Below, piece after piece: positions 49,135 to 58,537 of a DNA stretch of 64,000 nt. Source of the DNA: Methylosinus sp. H3A (GTDB taxonomy: Bacteria; Pseudomonadota; Alphaproteobacteria; Rhizobiales; Beijerinckiaceae); contig NZ_JADNQW010000005.1 of the NCBI RefSeq assembly GCF_015709455.1, positions 3,554,001 to 3,618,000 on the forward strand, given 5' to 3'. Below the pieces are notes generated by a model, which saw only the letters and a list, made by a program, of their open reading frames with translations, did not search any database and had not been told where the DNA came from. A program made the position numbers and the translations under genes. How positions within the stretch are numbered: the stretch's first letter is position 1; every line of letters begins with the position of its first letter.

Positions 49135-49269
49135 AGTCGAGCGCACAGCATTCGCGCTGTGGCTTCGACCGTGGCGGCGCTGCGACAGTCTGGCGATTTC
49201 CGCCTCGGCCCGGCTGCGCGGCGCATTTCCGCCTTGACGGTCACGGCTCCGCCTGTCTCCAATGGGACC

Positions 49270-49686
49270 ATGGCTTCGTCTCGGGCGCATATCGGCCGGC
49301 TGCACGGCGCGCACGCCGCGCTTGCCGCGGCGTGGCTGCTGCTCCAGGCGATCGTCGGCGTCGCGCAGGCGAGCGCGCCTTTTGCGCAGTCGGGCTGGGC
49401 CCTGTCTCTGGGAGCCGACCAGCTCTGCGACATCGGGTCCGGCGATCGCGCGCCGGCGAAGCGCGACCATTCGCATGCACAGTGCATCTTGTGCCGCGTC
49501 TGCTCGCGCGATGCGCCGCCGATCGCGCTATTCTCGGAGCCGAAGCCCGAACCCGCGCCACTCCGCGGGGCGCTCTACGTTCCATTCCAGAGCCGGCGTC
49601 CCCCGCCGCCGATCGGACGGCGGAGCCTATTTTCGTCACGCGCGCCGCCGCCGTCGTCGATCGGCCGATCGACTACATCACTCTGA
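49270..49686 (+). CDS. DUF2946-like small secreted protein (second receptor locus)
   Basis: From ATG 49270 it encodes 138 residues: a hydrophobic leader (AALAAAWLLLQAIVGVAQAS), a Cys/His cluster DHSHAQCILCRVCSRDAPPIA and a tail with FSSRAPPP. It is a paralogue of the gene at 35288-35713 by this motif set and by position before a fecI. Extra cysteine CRVC distinguishes it. Probably periplasmic metal-binding by inference. A weak GGGA ribosome site precedes the start; longer in-frame starts exist upstream. Confidence 0.7.
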   Translation: MASSRAHIGRLHGAHAALAAAWLLLQAIVGVAQASAPFAQSGWALSLGADQLCDIGSGDRAPAKRDHSHAQCILCRVCSRDAPPIALFSEPKPEPAPLRGALYVPFQSRRPPPPIGRRSLFSSRAPPPSSIGRSTTSL

Positions 49687-49753
49687 TTTCCTCTTCTTTC
49701 GGTCTCGTCCGTCGCGTCCCGCGCGCCGCCGAGACCGCCGCGGGCGGCGGCGA

Positions 49754-50254
49754 ATGTCGACAAAGAAATCTCATTTCATTCGCGATCTGTTCGTGCGCAA
49801 CAGGCGCGTCCTCACGGCCTATCTCACGCGCCGCGTCGGCGCGGACGCTGCCTCGGACCTGCTGCAGGAGACCTTCGTGCGCGCGCTGCGGCACGAGCGG
49901 CTCGACGATGTCGCCGATCCGCCGGCCTTTCTCCAGCAGATCGCCGCCAATCTGACGCGCGATTTCGCCAGACGCCGACGCACCGAAACCAAATATCTGA
50001 GCTTCCAACAGTTTCTCGGCGAGAGGCCGAACGGCGACGCGCCGCAGGACGAGATCGTCGACCATGATCGCCGCGCGCGCCGCCTCGCCGCGGCGATCGA
50101 GGCTCTGCCGCCCCGCTGCCGGGAAGTGTTCGAGCTCTGCGCCTTCGAGGATCTGTCGTTTCCCGAGATCGCGGCGCGCCTCGGCGTCTCCGAGCGCATG
50201 GTCCGCCAACATATGAGCATCGCCATGCAGCGTTGCTGGGCGGCGCTCGGGTGA
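49754..50254 (+). CDS. fecI-like: FecI-type ECF sigma factor (second receptor locus)
   Basis: A 166-residue sigma factor starting MSTKKSHFIRDLFVRNRRVL. Region 2 is SDLLQETFVRAL with ANLTRDFARRRRTETKYLSF; region 4 is IEALPPRCREVFELCAFEDL followed by PEIAARLGVSERMVRQHM. It is clearly paralogous to the sigma factor at 34686-35186, sharing ADPPA(Y/F)L and RRRxETK. It should control the receptor gene downstream through the adjacent FecR. The frame is open far upstream, but ATG 49754 is the family start. Confidence 0.93.
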   Translation: MSTKKSHFIRDLFVRNRRVLTAYLTRRVGADAASDLLQETFVRALRHERLDDVADPPAFLQQIAANLTRDFARRRRTETKYLSFQQFLGERPNGDAPQDEIVDHDRRARRLAAAIEALPPRCREVFELCAFEDLSFPEIAARLGVSERMVRQHMSIAMQRCWAALG

Positions 50255-50345
50255 GAGAATTTTTAGCCCCGACCTTCCTTTTTTCGCTTTTCTGCGTCGT
50301 ATTCGACAGGCGCGCGCCGTTCGTCGCGCGTGGAGCGACGACGCG

Positions 50346-51269
50346 ATGACGACGGATGACGGCGCCCTCCACGCGGCGGCGATTGAATGGTGGATTCGGG
50401 AGACGGCGGGCGAGCTCGTCGGCGAGGCGCGCGCCGAATTCGACGCCTGGCTCGCCGCCGACCCCGCCCACGCCCGCGCCTATGCCGATATTTCCGGAAT
50501 GTTTGCGCAGGCGCGGGAGCTGCGTCCGGCCCGCCGGCCGCAGCAGCGCCTCGCGCGGCCCGGACGCGCGGCCGCCTGGGGCGGATTGCTCGCCGCCTCT
50601 ATCGCCATCGCCGTTTGGTTCGGCGATCTTTCCCTGCTGTGGCGCGCCGACCATTCGACTGGCGTCGGCGAGCGTCGGACGGCGATCCTCGCGGACGGCT
50701 CGCGCGTCGAGCTCGATGGGGCGTCGGCCGTCGCCATCCATTTCGAGGCGGGGCGTCGCCGCGTCCGATTGCTGGCGGGCGAGGCCTGGTTCGAGGTCGC
50801 GCCCGATCCGGCGCGGCCCTTCGTCGTCGAGGCGGCGGGCGGCGAGGTGACCGCGCTCGGCACGGCCTTCGACGTCGCGCTGACGGCGGGCGGGGCGCGT
50901 GTCGCCGTCGGCGAGCATAGGGTGGCTGTGGCGAGCGGGGGCGGAAAAGTCATTGTCGCAGAGCGCCAGCAGACCTCCTTTGCGGCGGAGGCCCCCGCCG
51001 CGCGGCCCGGCGATGTCGCGGCGGAGGCGATCGGCGCCTGGCGGCGCGGCGCGCTCGTCGTCGAGGACCGCCCGCTCGGCGAGGTTCTGGCGACGTTCGG
51101 ACGCCACCGCCATGGGCGCGTCTATTGTTTGTGGCCGTCGATCTGCGCGCGGCGGGTGAGCGGCGTCTTTTCCGCGGCCGAGCCGCTGACCGCCTTGCGC
51201 GAGATCGAGTTCTTTCTCGGCCTGCGCGCGATTCACCTCACAGATTATCTGATCGTGTTGACCGATTGA
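50346..51269 (+). CDS. fecR-like: FecR-type anti-sigma/sensor protein (second receptor locus)
   Basis: A 307-residue regulator with N-terminal DUF4880 domain (AAIEWWIRETAGELVGEARA), one transmembrane helix around residues 77-95 (GGLLAASIAIAVWFG) and a periplasmic FecR domain (DGSRVELDGASAVAIHFEAG, VRLLAGEAWFEVAPD, PFVVEAAGGEVTALGTAFDV). It is paralogous to the FecR at 33666-34613; both carry DL(R/S)LLWxAD just after the helix. It lies 91 bases after fecI and 126 before the receptor start. Confidence 0.92.
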   Translation: MTTDDGALHAAAIEWWIRETAGELVGEARAEFDAWLAADPAHARAYADISGMFAQARELRPARRPQQRLARPGRAAAWGGLLAASIAIAVWFGDLSLLWRADHSTGVGERRTAILADGSRVELDGASAVAIHFEAGRRRVRLLAGEAWFEVAPDPARPFVVEAAGGEVTALGTAFDVALTAGGARVAVGEHRVAVASGGGKVIVAERQQTSFAAEAPAARPGDVAAEAIGAWRRGALVVEDRPLGEVLATFGRHRHGRVYCLWPSICARRVSGVFSAAEPLTALREIEFFLGLRAIHLTDYLIVLTD

Positions 51270-51395
51270 GCCGCGCCGCCGGCCACGTCGGCGCGGCTCG
51301 AGTTTTTTTGACGCTTCGACATTCCGAAATCGGCGCGAGCGCGTCGAATGGACACGGACGGAAAAAGTCCGCGGCACATTCGACGGGAAGCGGCG

Positions 51396-53930
51396 ATGAA
51401 GACGAAGAAGGGTCTGCGTAACGAGGGTGCGGCGATGAGTTCGACGGTTGCAGCCATGGCCTTCGGCGCCATGGCCCTGGGAGGGACGCCCGCCGAGGCC
51501 TCCCTCTCGCCGCAGGAGCGCAGCGGCGTCGTCATGGTCTATGACATACCCGCGGGAGCAGTGGCGACGGCGCTCAACGCCTTCGCCGTGAAGAACGGCC
51601 TGCATCTGCTCTATGACGCGCGGGTGACGCGGGCGCTGCGCACGCCGGGGCTTTCAGGCGCCTATTCGGTGCGCGAGGGGCTCGATCGTCTGCTCTGGGG
51701 CACCGGGCTGACCTATCGTTTCGGCGGTCCCGACGAGACGGCGGTGTCGATCATATTGGCGCAGAACGACGCCGTGCGCAGCGATGCGGGAGGGGCGGAG
51801 GCGCTGCCGCCGATCGATGTGGGGGCGGAGGCGGCGCAGGTTCGTGCTGGCGGCAGAGGCGATGGACGCGGAGAAAATGGCGGCGCCGGCAATTCGAACG
51901 CCTACAAAGTCGAATCGACGAGCACGGCGACCAAGACGAACACGCCGATCATCGAGACGCCGGTCAGCGTTCAGGTGGTTCCCCAGCAGATCTTGCGCGA
52001 TCAGCAGATCGTCGTCATCGACGACGCTCTCGCCAATGTCAGCGGCGTGACGCCGATTCCTGTCGCCGGGCTTCAGTCGGGCTTTCTCGTGCGCGGCTTC
52101 GAGAGTTACAAATATTATCTCGACGGCGTTCGCGTGGACAACAAGTTCACGCCGATCACGAGAGAAATGGCCAACGTCGAGAGCGTCGAGGTGCTCAAGG
52201 GGCCGGCCTCGATCCTCTACGGGCGCCTCGAGCCTGGAGGCCTCATCAATGTCGTGACCAAGCAGCCTTCCCGCGAGGCGCATTACGATCTGCAGCAACA
52301 GATCGGCTCTTACGGCCTTTATCGCACGACCGCTGGCGCGACCGGTCCCCTCACTGCCGACAAGTCGCTACTCTATCGCATCGACGCGGCCTACGAGAAC
52401 GCCGACTCCTTTCGGGAGTTCGCGCATACCGACCGAATCTTCGTCGCGCCGAAGATTCGCTATGAGCCGACCGCCGACACGCGGCTGAACGTCTATCTCG
52501 AGTATCAGCGCGGGCGCGCGCCTTTGGATTTCGGTGTGCCCGTGATCAACGGCGTTCCAGCGCCCGTTCCGATCTCGCGCAACTACGGCGAGGTAGGCAG
52601 CGAGTCCTATTTGAAGGAGGATCTGCGCGTCGGTTTCGACTGGTCCTACAACATCGATCCGAACTGGTCCGTATCGCACCGCTTCGATGCGAATTTTCGC
52701 GATGCGATCAACAACGTCGTCGTGCCATTGTGGCCCAATCTCTCGAGTTGCAGCGTCGCCTCTTGCACAATCGACCGCATCATCAACCAGCCGGCGGTCC
52801 AGTCGCAGGCCTATTTCACGAGCTTCGACCTAAAGGGCCGGTTCGACGCGTTCGGCCTCTCGCACAACGTCCTCGCGGGCGGCGACTATTATCTCGACAA
52901 CTATAGAATTCAGCGCAAATTCAATTTCTCCGCGCCCTCGATCGATCTCTTCCGCCCGGTGCATACCGGATTTCCGAACTATCTCTACGCCAACCCGGAC
53001 TGGGCCTTCTCGATCGACGCCGGCCAGAGTTGGTACGGCTTCTATTTCCAGGATCAGATCACTCTGCCCTATGATTTCCACCTGCTGGCTGGATTTCGAT
53101 ACGATAATGCGCGAATGGGCTCGACGGCGATAGACACGGTTCCGACGCCCGTCACGCTCGCCACGGCCACGTCTTACAACGACGCGATCAAGCCGCGCGT
53201 CGGCTTGTTGTGGCGGCCGATACCGCAGCTGAGCCTCTATGGCAGCTATGTCGAAAATTTCGGCCTGTCTCCTGTGGTGGACGGCTCCACCCGTCCCAAT
53301 ACCAATCTCCTACCGGCCACATCTGCGCGGCAATGGGAGTTCGGCGCAAAGACCGATCTATTCGACGGGCGGCTCACCGCGACCGTCGCCTGGTTCGACA
53401 TCGTGAAGGTCAATGTGCCGACGCCCGATCCCGATCCAGCGCGCTCGGCGCTCGGCGCGCAGGTCTCGACCGGCGAAGCGCGTAACCGCGGCTGGGAGTT
53501 CGACGTGAGCGGCCAAGTGACCTCGGAGATCAAGGTCGTCGGCAGCTATTCCTATATCGATTCCTTGATATTGAAGGACAACAACGGCAATGTCGGCCAT
53601 CGCCTATACGGCGTGCCGAAGAGTTCCGGAAGTCTCTGGGCGGTCTACGAGCCGGATTTCGACGTTCTGCGCGGAGCGAGCTTCGGCGCGGGCTTCGTCG
53701 CCCGCAGCTCCACTCAGGGTAATAACGCCAATAACTTTCAAATTCCCGGCTACGCTGTCGTCAATGTGATGGCGCGGTATTCCTTCATGGTGTCAAATCT
53801 GAAGGTGACTGCGCAGCTCAATGTGAACAATCTGCTCGACAAGACCTACTTTGTCACGCCGGGCGACACGATCGGCGTCATGCCCGGCGCGCCGCGCAGC
53901 TTCCTCGGATCGCTGAAGGTCGAGTTCTGA
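51396..53930 (+). CDS. TonB-dependent siderophore-type receptor with STN domain
   Basis: Outer-membrane receptor of 844 residues. From ATG 51396 the signal peptide ends near GGTPAEA; ATG 51348 is a longer alternative. An STN domain follows (MVYDIPAGAVATALNAFAVK), then a FhuA/FpvA-type plug (TPVSVQVVPQQILRDQQIVV, LVRGFESYKYYLDGVRVDNK, GPASILYGRLEPGGLINVVT) and a barrel ending LKVEF. It lacks the CxxxM copper motif of the first receptor. With FecI and FecR upstream it forms a surface-signalling system. Substrate could be a ferric siderophore or, in methanotrophs, a methanobactin; the sequence does not decide. Confidence 0.9.
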   Translation: MKTKKGLRNEGAAMSSTVAAMAFGAMALGGTPAEASLSPQERSGVVMVYDIPAGAVATALNAFAVKNGLHLLYDARVTRALRTPGLSGAYSVREGLDRLLWGTGLTYRFGGPDETAVSIILAQNDAVRSDAGGAEALPPIDVGAEAAQVRAGGRGDGRGENGGAGNSNAYKVESTSTATKTNTPIIETPVSVQVVPQQILRDQQIVVIDDALANVSGVTPIPVAGLQSGFLVRGFESYKYYLDGVRVDNKFTPITREMANVESVEVLKGPASILYGRLEPGGLINVVTKQPSREAHYDLQQQIGSYGLYRTTAGATGPLTADKSLLYRIDAAYENADSFREFAHTDRIFVAPKIRYEPTADTRLNVYLEYQRGRAPLDFGVPVINGVPAPVPISRNYGEVGSESYLKEDLRVGFDWSYNIDPNWSVSHRFDANFRDAINNVVVPLWPNLSSCSVASCTIDRIINQPAVQSQAYFTSFDLKGRFDAFGLSHNVLAGGDYYLDNYRIQRKFNFSAPSIDLFRPVHTGFPNYLYANPDWAFSIDAGQSWYGFYFQDQITLPYDFHLLAGFRYDNARMGSTAIDTVPTPVTLATATSYNDAIKPRVGLLWRPIPQLSLYGSYVENFGLSPVVDGSTRPNTNLLPATSARQWEFGAKTDLFDGRLTATVAWFDIVKVNVPTPDPDPARSALGAQVSTGEARNRGWEFDVSGQVTSEIKVVGSYSYIDSLILKDNNGNVGHRLYGVPKSSGSLWAVYEPDFDVLRGASFGAGFVARSSTQGNNANNFQIPGYAVVNVMARYSFMVSNLKVTAQLNVNNLLDKTYFVTPGDTIGVMPGAPRSFLGSLKVEF

Positions 53931-53944
53931 CGCGCGTTTCAGCG

Positions 53945-53986
53945 AACACCCTGCATGGATTTCGTCCCATGCAGGGTGTTTCTTTC
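53945..53986 (+). terminator. Rho-independent terminator of second receptor locus
   Basis: AACACCCTGCATGG (53945-53958) pairs with CCATGCAGGGTGTT (53967-53980), followed by TTTCTTTC. It lies 15 bases after the receptor stop. Confidence 0.9.
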
Positions 53987-54092
53987 TGTCACGGAAATGC
54001 GCGCGAGCGGATCCAATGCGCGCGCGACCAGAATATGGCCATGGTCTCGGCGAGCTTCGCCTCGAGCCGCACACATTGTCACGCAGAAGGCA

Positions 54093-54371
54093 TCACGCCT
54101 CGAAGCCTCGAGGAGGCCGTCCAGCCTCCGGAAACTTCGCCAAAAACGCCCGCAGCACCACGAGCTGATCCGCCGCTCGGCGGTTCAGCCCGAGGTCCAA
54201 AAATCCGTCGAGATCGGCGACGATCAGATCGCGCACCACGGCCGGCCCATGGCGGAGTCCGAGAAGATAGGAGGCGAGCAGAACGTCATGCTGCGCCGAA
54301 GGCCGCACGCCCGACATCACCTCATTCGATGTGGGCGTCGGATCGAAAGCCCTGCCTTGCGCGCCATACAT
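54093..54371 (-). CDS. Small hypothetical protein (92 aa)
   Basis: From ATG 54371 (GAGGGGAG upstream) it encodes MYGAQGRAFDPTPTSNEVMS, then a helical, hydrophobic-rich region (HDVLLASYLLGLRHGPAVVR, LDGFLDLGLNRRAADQLVVL). Soluble and helical, no transmembrane segment. I do not recognise it. Good ribosome site and protein-like composition support it. It converges on the second receptor locus. Confidence 0.6.
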   Translation of the reverse strand: MYGAQGRAFDPTPTSNEVMSGVRPSAQHDVLLASYLLGLRHGPAVVRDLIVADLDGFLDLGLNRRAADQLVVLRAFLAKFPEAGRPPRGFEA

Positions 54372-54490
54372 GAAACTGCTCCCCTCGAGTCCGCCGCTCC
54401 GCGACATTCCGTCGCGCCTCGTCTCGTCAGTACGCGCTTTCGTCGATAGGGGAAATCGGGGGGATTACGTATCGAAAGCGCGATCGAATT

Positions 54491-55687
54491 TTATGCTTTC
54501 TGCGCGGCGGCGCGCAGGCGCGCGAAGCCGGTGTCGAGATCCTCCTTCAGATCGTCGATATCCTCAAGCCCGATCGAGAGACGTATCGCCGGACCGCCGG
54601 GAGCCCACGCTGTCGCGGTGCGATAGGAGGCGCAGTCGAAAGGCAGCGCCAGGCTCTCGAAGCCGCCCCAGGAATAGCCGAGGCCGAACAGCTCCAGCCC
54701 ATCGAGCATTGCGGCGACGGCGGCCGGCGGGACCGGCTTCAGAATGAAGGAGAACAAGCCCGTCGAGCCGAGAAAGTCGCGCTTCCACAGAGCGTGGTCG
54801 GGATGGTTCTCGAAGGCGGGATGGATCACCTCCGCGACCTCCTCACGCCCGGCGAGCCAGTGGGCGATGTCGAGCCCTGCGCGTTCGGCCTCGCGCAGGC
54901 GCAATTCCATCGTCCGCATGCCGCGCAGAGCGAGGAAGACGTCCTCCGGGCCGGGACACATGGCGAAAGCGTTGTAGGCCGCACGCAGGCGCTTGGCCCA
55001 TTTCTCATTCGCCGAGACGAGGCCGAGCAGAAGATCGGAATGGCCGGCGAGATATTTGGTGCCCGCTTCGATCGCGAGGTCCACGCCGCGCTCGTGCGGC
55101 GGAAAGAACAGCGGCGTCGCCCAAGTATTGTCGAGGATCACGCAGGCGCCTCTCGCATGGGCGACCTCGGCGATGGCGGGAACGTCCTGCACCTCCAGCG
55201 TCTGCGAGCCGGGCGATTCGGTCAAAACGGCCGTCGTGTTCGGCCGCATCAGCGCAGCGACGCCGGCGCCGATGCGCGGATCATAATATGTGGTTTCGAC
55301 GCCGAGGCGCTTCAGCACCGTGTCGCAGAACATGCGCGCCGGCAGATAGCAGGAATCGGTCACCAGCAGATGGTCGCCCGCCTTCAGCGCCGTCAGCAGC
55401 GCGAGGGTGATGGCCGCGAGGCCGGAGGGGACGGCGACCGCATCCGCCGCGCCGGCGACGTCGATCCAGGCCTCTTCCAGCGCATGCGTCGTCGGCGTGC
55501 CCTTGGTGGCGTAGGTATAGGCGCCGCGATTGGCGAGCAGCGACGCCGTATCGGGAAAGAGCACGGTGGAGCCGCGATAGATCGGCGTGTTCACGAAGCC
55601 GAATTGTTGCGAGGGGTCGCGCCCGGCATGGGCGAGACGGGTGCGGCTTCGCTTTTTTCGCCCAGATTGTCCTTTAGTCTCGCTCAT
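54491..55687 (-). CDS. metC: Cystathionine beta-lyase (PLP)
   Basis: Cleaves cystathionine to homocysteine in methionine synthesis. From ATG 55687 it encodes 398 residues of the Cys/Met metabolism PLP family. Seen are the substrate-binding YATKGTPTTHALEEAW, the cofactor aspartate region CVILDNTWATPLFF and the PLP lysine in AIEAGTKYLAGHSDLLLG. The TPL/FF and SWGGFESLALPF signatures favour MetC over cystathionine gamma-synthase. It is divergent from a periplasmic amino-acid binding protein gene. Confidence 0.92.
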   Translation of the reverse strand: MSETKGQSGRKKRSRTRLAHAGRDPSQQFGFVNTPIYRGSTVLFPDTASLLANRGAYTYATKGTPTTHALEEAWIDVAGAADAVAVPSGLAAITLALLTALKAGDHLLVTDSCYLPARMFCDTVLKRLGVETTYYDPRIGAGVAALMRPNTTAVLTESPGSQTLEVQDVPAIAEVAHARGACVILDNTWATPLFFPPHERGVDLAIEAGTKYLAGHSDLLLGLVSANEKWAKRLRAAYNAFAMCPGPEDVFLALRGMRTMELRLREAERAGLDIAHWLAGREEVAEVIHPAFENHPDHALWKRDFLGSTGLFSFILKPVPPAAVAAMLDGLELFGLGYSWGGFESLALPFDCASYRTATAWAPGGPAIRLSIGLEDIDDLKEDLDTGFARLRAAAQKA

Positions 55688-55853
55688 GTCTCGCCTATCG
55701 CGCCTTTCGTCGAACGGATTTGCGGCGGCCTGTTCCGCGCCGCAGTATAGCCGGTTTCGACGCGATCGGCGCCGATGGGCGGGACATGGGCGATCATGGG
55801 GAATTTGTCCAATGATCGCTCGAGGCGTCGCCAGCTGAAACCCCGAGTCGGAT

Positions 55854-56870
55854 ATGATCTCTCGCTTCTCTCGCCGCATCATCCTCCTCGGGGGCTTTCT
55901 GCTGCTCGCCGCCGCCGCGCAGGCCGCCACGCTCGAGCAGGCGCAAAAGCGCGGCTTCCTGATCTGCGGCGCGAGCAATGGCCTGCCCGGCTTCGCGCAT
56001 CAGGACGAGGCCGGCCGCTGGAGCGGCTTCGACGTCGACTTCTGCCGCGCGCTCGCCGCCGCCATTTTCGACGATCCCGATAAAATGCGCTTCGTGACGC
56101 TCTCGGCCAAGGATCGCGTGAAGTCGCTGCAATCGGGCATGGTCGATCTATTGGCGCGTGGCGCCGCTTGGACGCTGTCGCGCGACGCGGGGCAGGGGCT
56201 CTCCTATGCGGCGATCAGCTTTTTCGACGGGCAGGGATTTCTCGCCCGGAAAAAATCCATCGCCTCGCTGCGCGATCTCGGCGGCCTATCGGTCTGCGTG
56301 CAGCAGGGCACGCCCTTCGAGCTCGATCTCGTCGATTCTCGGCGCGAGGGCGTCAAGCCGATAGAGCCGCGGCTCTTTCCCACATTCGAAGAGGCGGCCA
56401 CGGCCTATTCCGACGGCAAATGCGAGGCGCTCACCGCCGACCTCTCGACGCTCGCGGCCAAGCGGCAGGAGCTCGCCGCGCCCGGCGATCATGCGATTCT
56501 TCCCGAGCTCATCGACAAGGAGCCGCTCGGCCCCATCGTGCGGCAGGGCGACGACCAATGGTTCGACATCGTCCGCTGGACGCATTTCGCCATGGTGGAC
56601 GCCGAGGAGCTCGGCGTGACCTCCGCCAATGCGGACGAGCAGCTGAAATCCGCCGATCCCCGCGTGCGGCGCCTGCTCGGCGTCGACGGCGGCCGTGTGG
56701 AGGGGCTCGGGCTCGAGGCTGACTGGGTCTATCGCATCGTCAAACATGTCGGCAATTACGGAGAAGTCTTCGAGCGCAATCTCGGCTCCGGTTCGCCCAT
56801 CGGCCTCGATCGCCGTCTCAACGCGCTCTGGACCAAGGGCGGGCTGATGTATGCACCCCCGGTGCGGTGA
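55854..56870 (+). CDS. Amino-acid ABC transporter periplasmic binding protein (AapJ-like)
   Basis: A 338-residue solute-binding protein of family 3. Signal peptide IILLGGFLLLAAAAQAA, then LEQAQKRGFLICGASNGLPG, GRWSGFDVDFCRALAAAIFD and LRDLGGLSVCVQQGTPFEL, the usual AapJ-type motifs. The permease and ATPase genes that normally follow (aapQMP) are absent; instead DUF817 overlaps its stop by 4 bases. It is therefore a solitary binding protein, either serving a distant permease or acting as a sensor. Confidence 0.9.
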   Translation: MISRFSRRIILLGGFLLLAAAAQAATLEQAQKRGFLICGASNGLPGFAHQDEAGRWSGFDVDFCRALAAAIFDDPDKMRFVTLSAKDRVKSLQSGMVDLLARGAAWTLSRDAGQGLSYAAISFFDGQGFLARKKSIASLRDLGGLSVCVQQGTPFELDLVDSRREGVKPIEPRLFPTFEEAATAYSDGKCEALTADLSTLAAKRQELAAPGDHAILPELIDKEPLGPIVRQGDDQWFDIVRWTHFAMVDAEELGVTSANADEQLKSADPRVRRLLGVDGGRVEGLGLEADWVYRIVKHVGNYGEVFERNLGSGSPIGLDRRLNALWTKGGLMYAPPVR

Positions 56871-57829
56871 GCGAGGTGACAGATCGCGACAGTCTCGATC
56901 CGCGCGTGAGCGCGGCGGCGCAATGGGCTCCGCTCGCGCGTTTCGCCGTCGCCGAGGCGCGGCTCGCGCGCTGGGCGGCGCAGCGGCCGCTGCGCCGTCT
57001 CGGTTACGAGTTTCTACGCTTCGGCGTGAAGCAGGCATGGTCCTGCCTCTTCGGCTTTCTGATGATCGCGCTGCTCATCGGGACGCATTTCGTCTATCCG
57101 CGCGACGTTTTCCTCGAGCGCTACGACTTTCTGTTTCTCGCGGCGCTCGCCATTCAGGCGTTGCTGATCGCGACGCGCTTCGAGAGCCTGCAGGAGGCGA
57201 AAGTCATTCTGTTGTTTCATCTCGTCGGGACGATCATGGAGGTCTTCAAGACTGCGGTCGGCTCCTGGGTCTATCCCGAGCCCGCCTTTTTCCGCATCGG
57301 CGGCGTGCCGCTCTTCACCGGATTCATGTATGCGGCGATCGGCAGCTACATGATGCGCGCCTGGATGATCTTCGATTTCCGCTTCATCGGCCATCCGCCT
57401 GTGTGGACGGTGGCGGCGCTCGCCGGCGCGATCTACGTCAATTTCTTCCTTCACCACTATCTTTGGGATTTGCGCATTCTGCTGTTCGCGGCGACGGCGG
57501 CGCTTTTTGCGCGCACATGGATCTATTACCGCGTTCATCATTCCTGGCGATCGATGCCGTTGCTGCTCGCGGCTCTGCTGGCCGCGATCTTCATCTGGTC
57601 GGCGGAGAATATCGGAACCTTCACGCGCACATGGCTCTATCCGAACCAGCTCGCGGTCTGGTCTCCGGTCGGCCCGGCGAAGCTCGGCTCCTGGTTCCTG
57701 CTGCAGATCGTGAGCTATGCGCTGGTCGTGAGCGTCAAGCCGCCGCGCGCGCCGGACGCCGGGCCGCTGGAGCTATCGCGTGACCGGCATCGCCGCCGTT
57801 TGGAGGATCACTCCGCGCGCGTGAGCTGA
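56867..57829 (+). CDS. DUF817 multi-pass membrane protein
   Basis: A 320-residue integral membrane protein of DUF817, with about seven to eight transmembrane helices (for example SCLFGFLMIALLIG, FLFLAALAIQALLI, LLLAALLAAIFIW). Conserved polar motifs include FEVFKTAVGSW-type EVFKTAVGSWVYPEP, GFMYAAIGSYMMRAW and NFFLHHYLWDLRI. It starts at GTG 56867, overlapping the binding-protein stop by 4 bases, so the two are translationally coupled. Function unknown; the coupling suggests, without proof, a shared substrate. Confidence 0.88.
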   Translation: MSEVTDRDSLDPRVSAAAQWAPLARFAVAEARLARWAAQRPLRRLGYEFLRFGVKQAWSCLFGFLMIALLIGTHFVYPRDVFLERYDFLFLAALAIQALLIATRFESLQEAKVILLFHLVGTIMEVFKTAVGSWVYPEPAFFRIGGVPLFTGFMYAAIGSYMMRAWMIFDFRFIGHPPVWTVAALAGAIYVNFFLHHYLWDLRILLFAATAALFARTWIYYRVHHSWRSMPLLLAALLAAIFIWSAENIGTFTRTWLYPNQLAVWSPVGPAKLGSWFLLQIVSYALVVSVKPPRAPDAGPLELSRDRHRRRLEDHSARVS

Positions 57830-58362
57830 GCCTTTTGCGCGCGCTCCCACCAAGACGAGAGCGCGTCGAAATCGTGCTCGAGGAATTCGGCCAGCGGGCC
57901 GGCGAATGCGCGCCACTCTTCCACATAATGCGGAGAGACGGCCGTCACCACTGGAACCTTGGCGAGCATCGCGGCGCGGAAGGCGTCGCTCAAGCCGCCG
58001 CGCGCAGCCTCCTGCTTGCTGAATTTGCTGATGACCACGAGGTCGACGCCCTCGGCGACGCGCCGCTCGATCGCGGCGCAAGCGAGCGCCAACTCGCTCG
58101 AGTCGAGATTGCAGGCGACCGAGCCTGCGCCGAGATCCTGCGAGATCGCGTAGAGCGCGCCATCGGCGACGTCGCGCAGCACGATGCGGCTGCGGCCGGT
58201 CGCCTCGTCGAGCACGCGCGCCTGGGTGACGCCGGCGACGCGGGCGCCGCTCTCGGCGAGACGCCGCGCGAAATCCGCGATCAGCGCTTGAGCCTGCGCG
58301 CTCGGTTCTCCTGGCAAAGCGGCAATCGGCGCCGAGCGGGGCAAGGTTGCGTAAAGGGTCAT
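57808..58362 (-). CDS. DUF2478 nucleoside-triphosphatase-like protein
   Basis: A 184-residue protein matching DUF2478, seen in the conserved segments AGVTQARVLDEATGRSRIVL, RRVAEGVDLVVISKFSKQEA and GGLSDAFRAAMLAKVPVVTA. The family resembles NTPases and is often found near molybdate transport genes; none is adjacent here. Its 3' end overlaps the DUF817 gene by 22 bases in convergent orientation. Cytoplasmic. Role uncertain. Confidence 0.85.
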   Translation of the reverse strand: MTLYATLPRSAPIAALPGEPSAQAQALIADFARRLAESGARVAGVTQARVLDEATGRSRIVLRDVADGALYAISQDLGAGSVACNLDSSELALACAAIERRVAEGVDLVVISKFSKQEAARGGLSDAFRAAMLAKVPVVTAVSPHYVEEWRAFAGPLAEFLEHDFDALSSWWERAQKAQLTRAE

Positions 58363-58537
58363 TTCACTTTTCTCGTGAGCGCAGAATGGCGCGATTTCTG
58401 TCGCGGCGCGCGACGGACTCGCCTATTCTTCCGAGATCGGCGGCGGGCCGCTTTTGTTCGGCGAGGCTCGCGCCTCTTGTCATTCCGGGGCGGCGCCCGA
58501 TCTGATATAGACGGTCAGGGACGCGACGTGAACAGCC

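Noticed and set aside
53987..54092. Methanobactin precursor gene (mbnA) next to the second receptor
   Set aside because: No short cysteine-containing precursor frame and no mbnB or mbnC homologue are present around either receptor locus.
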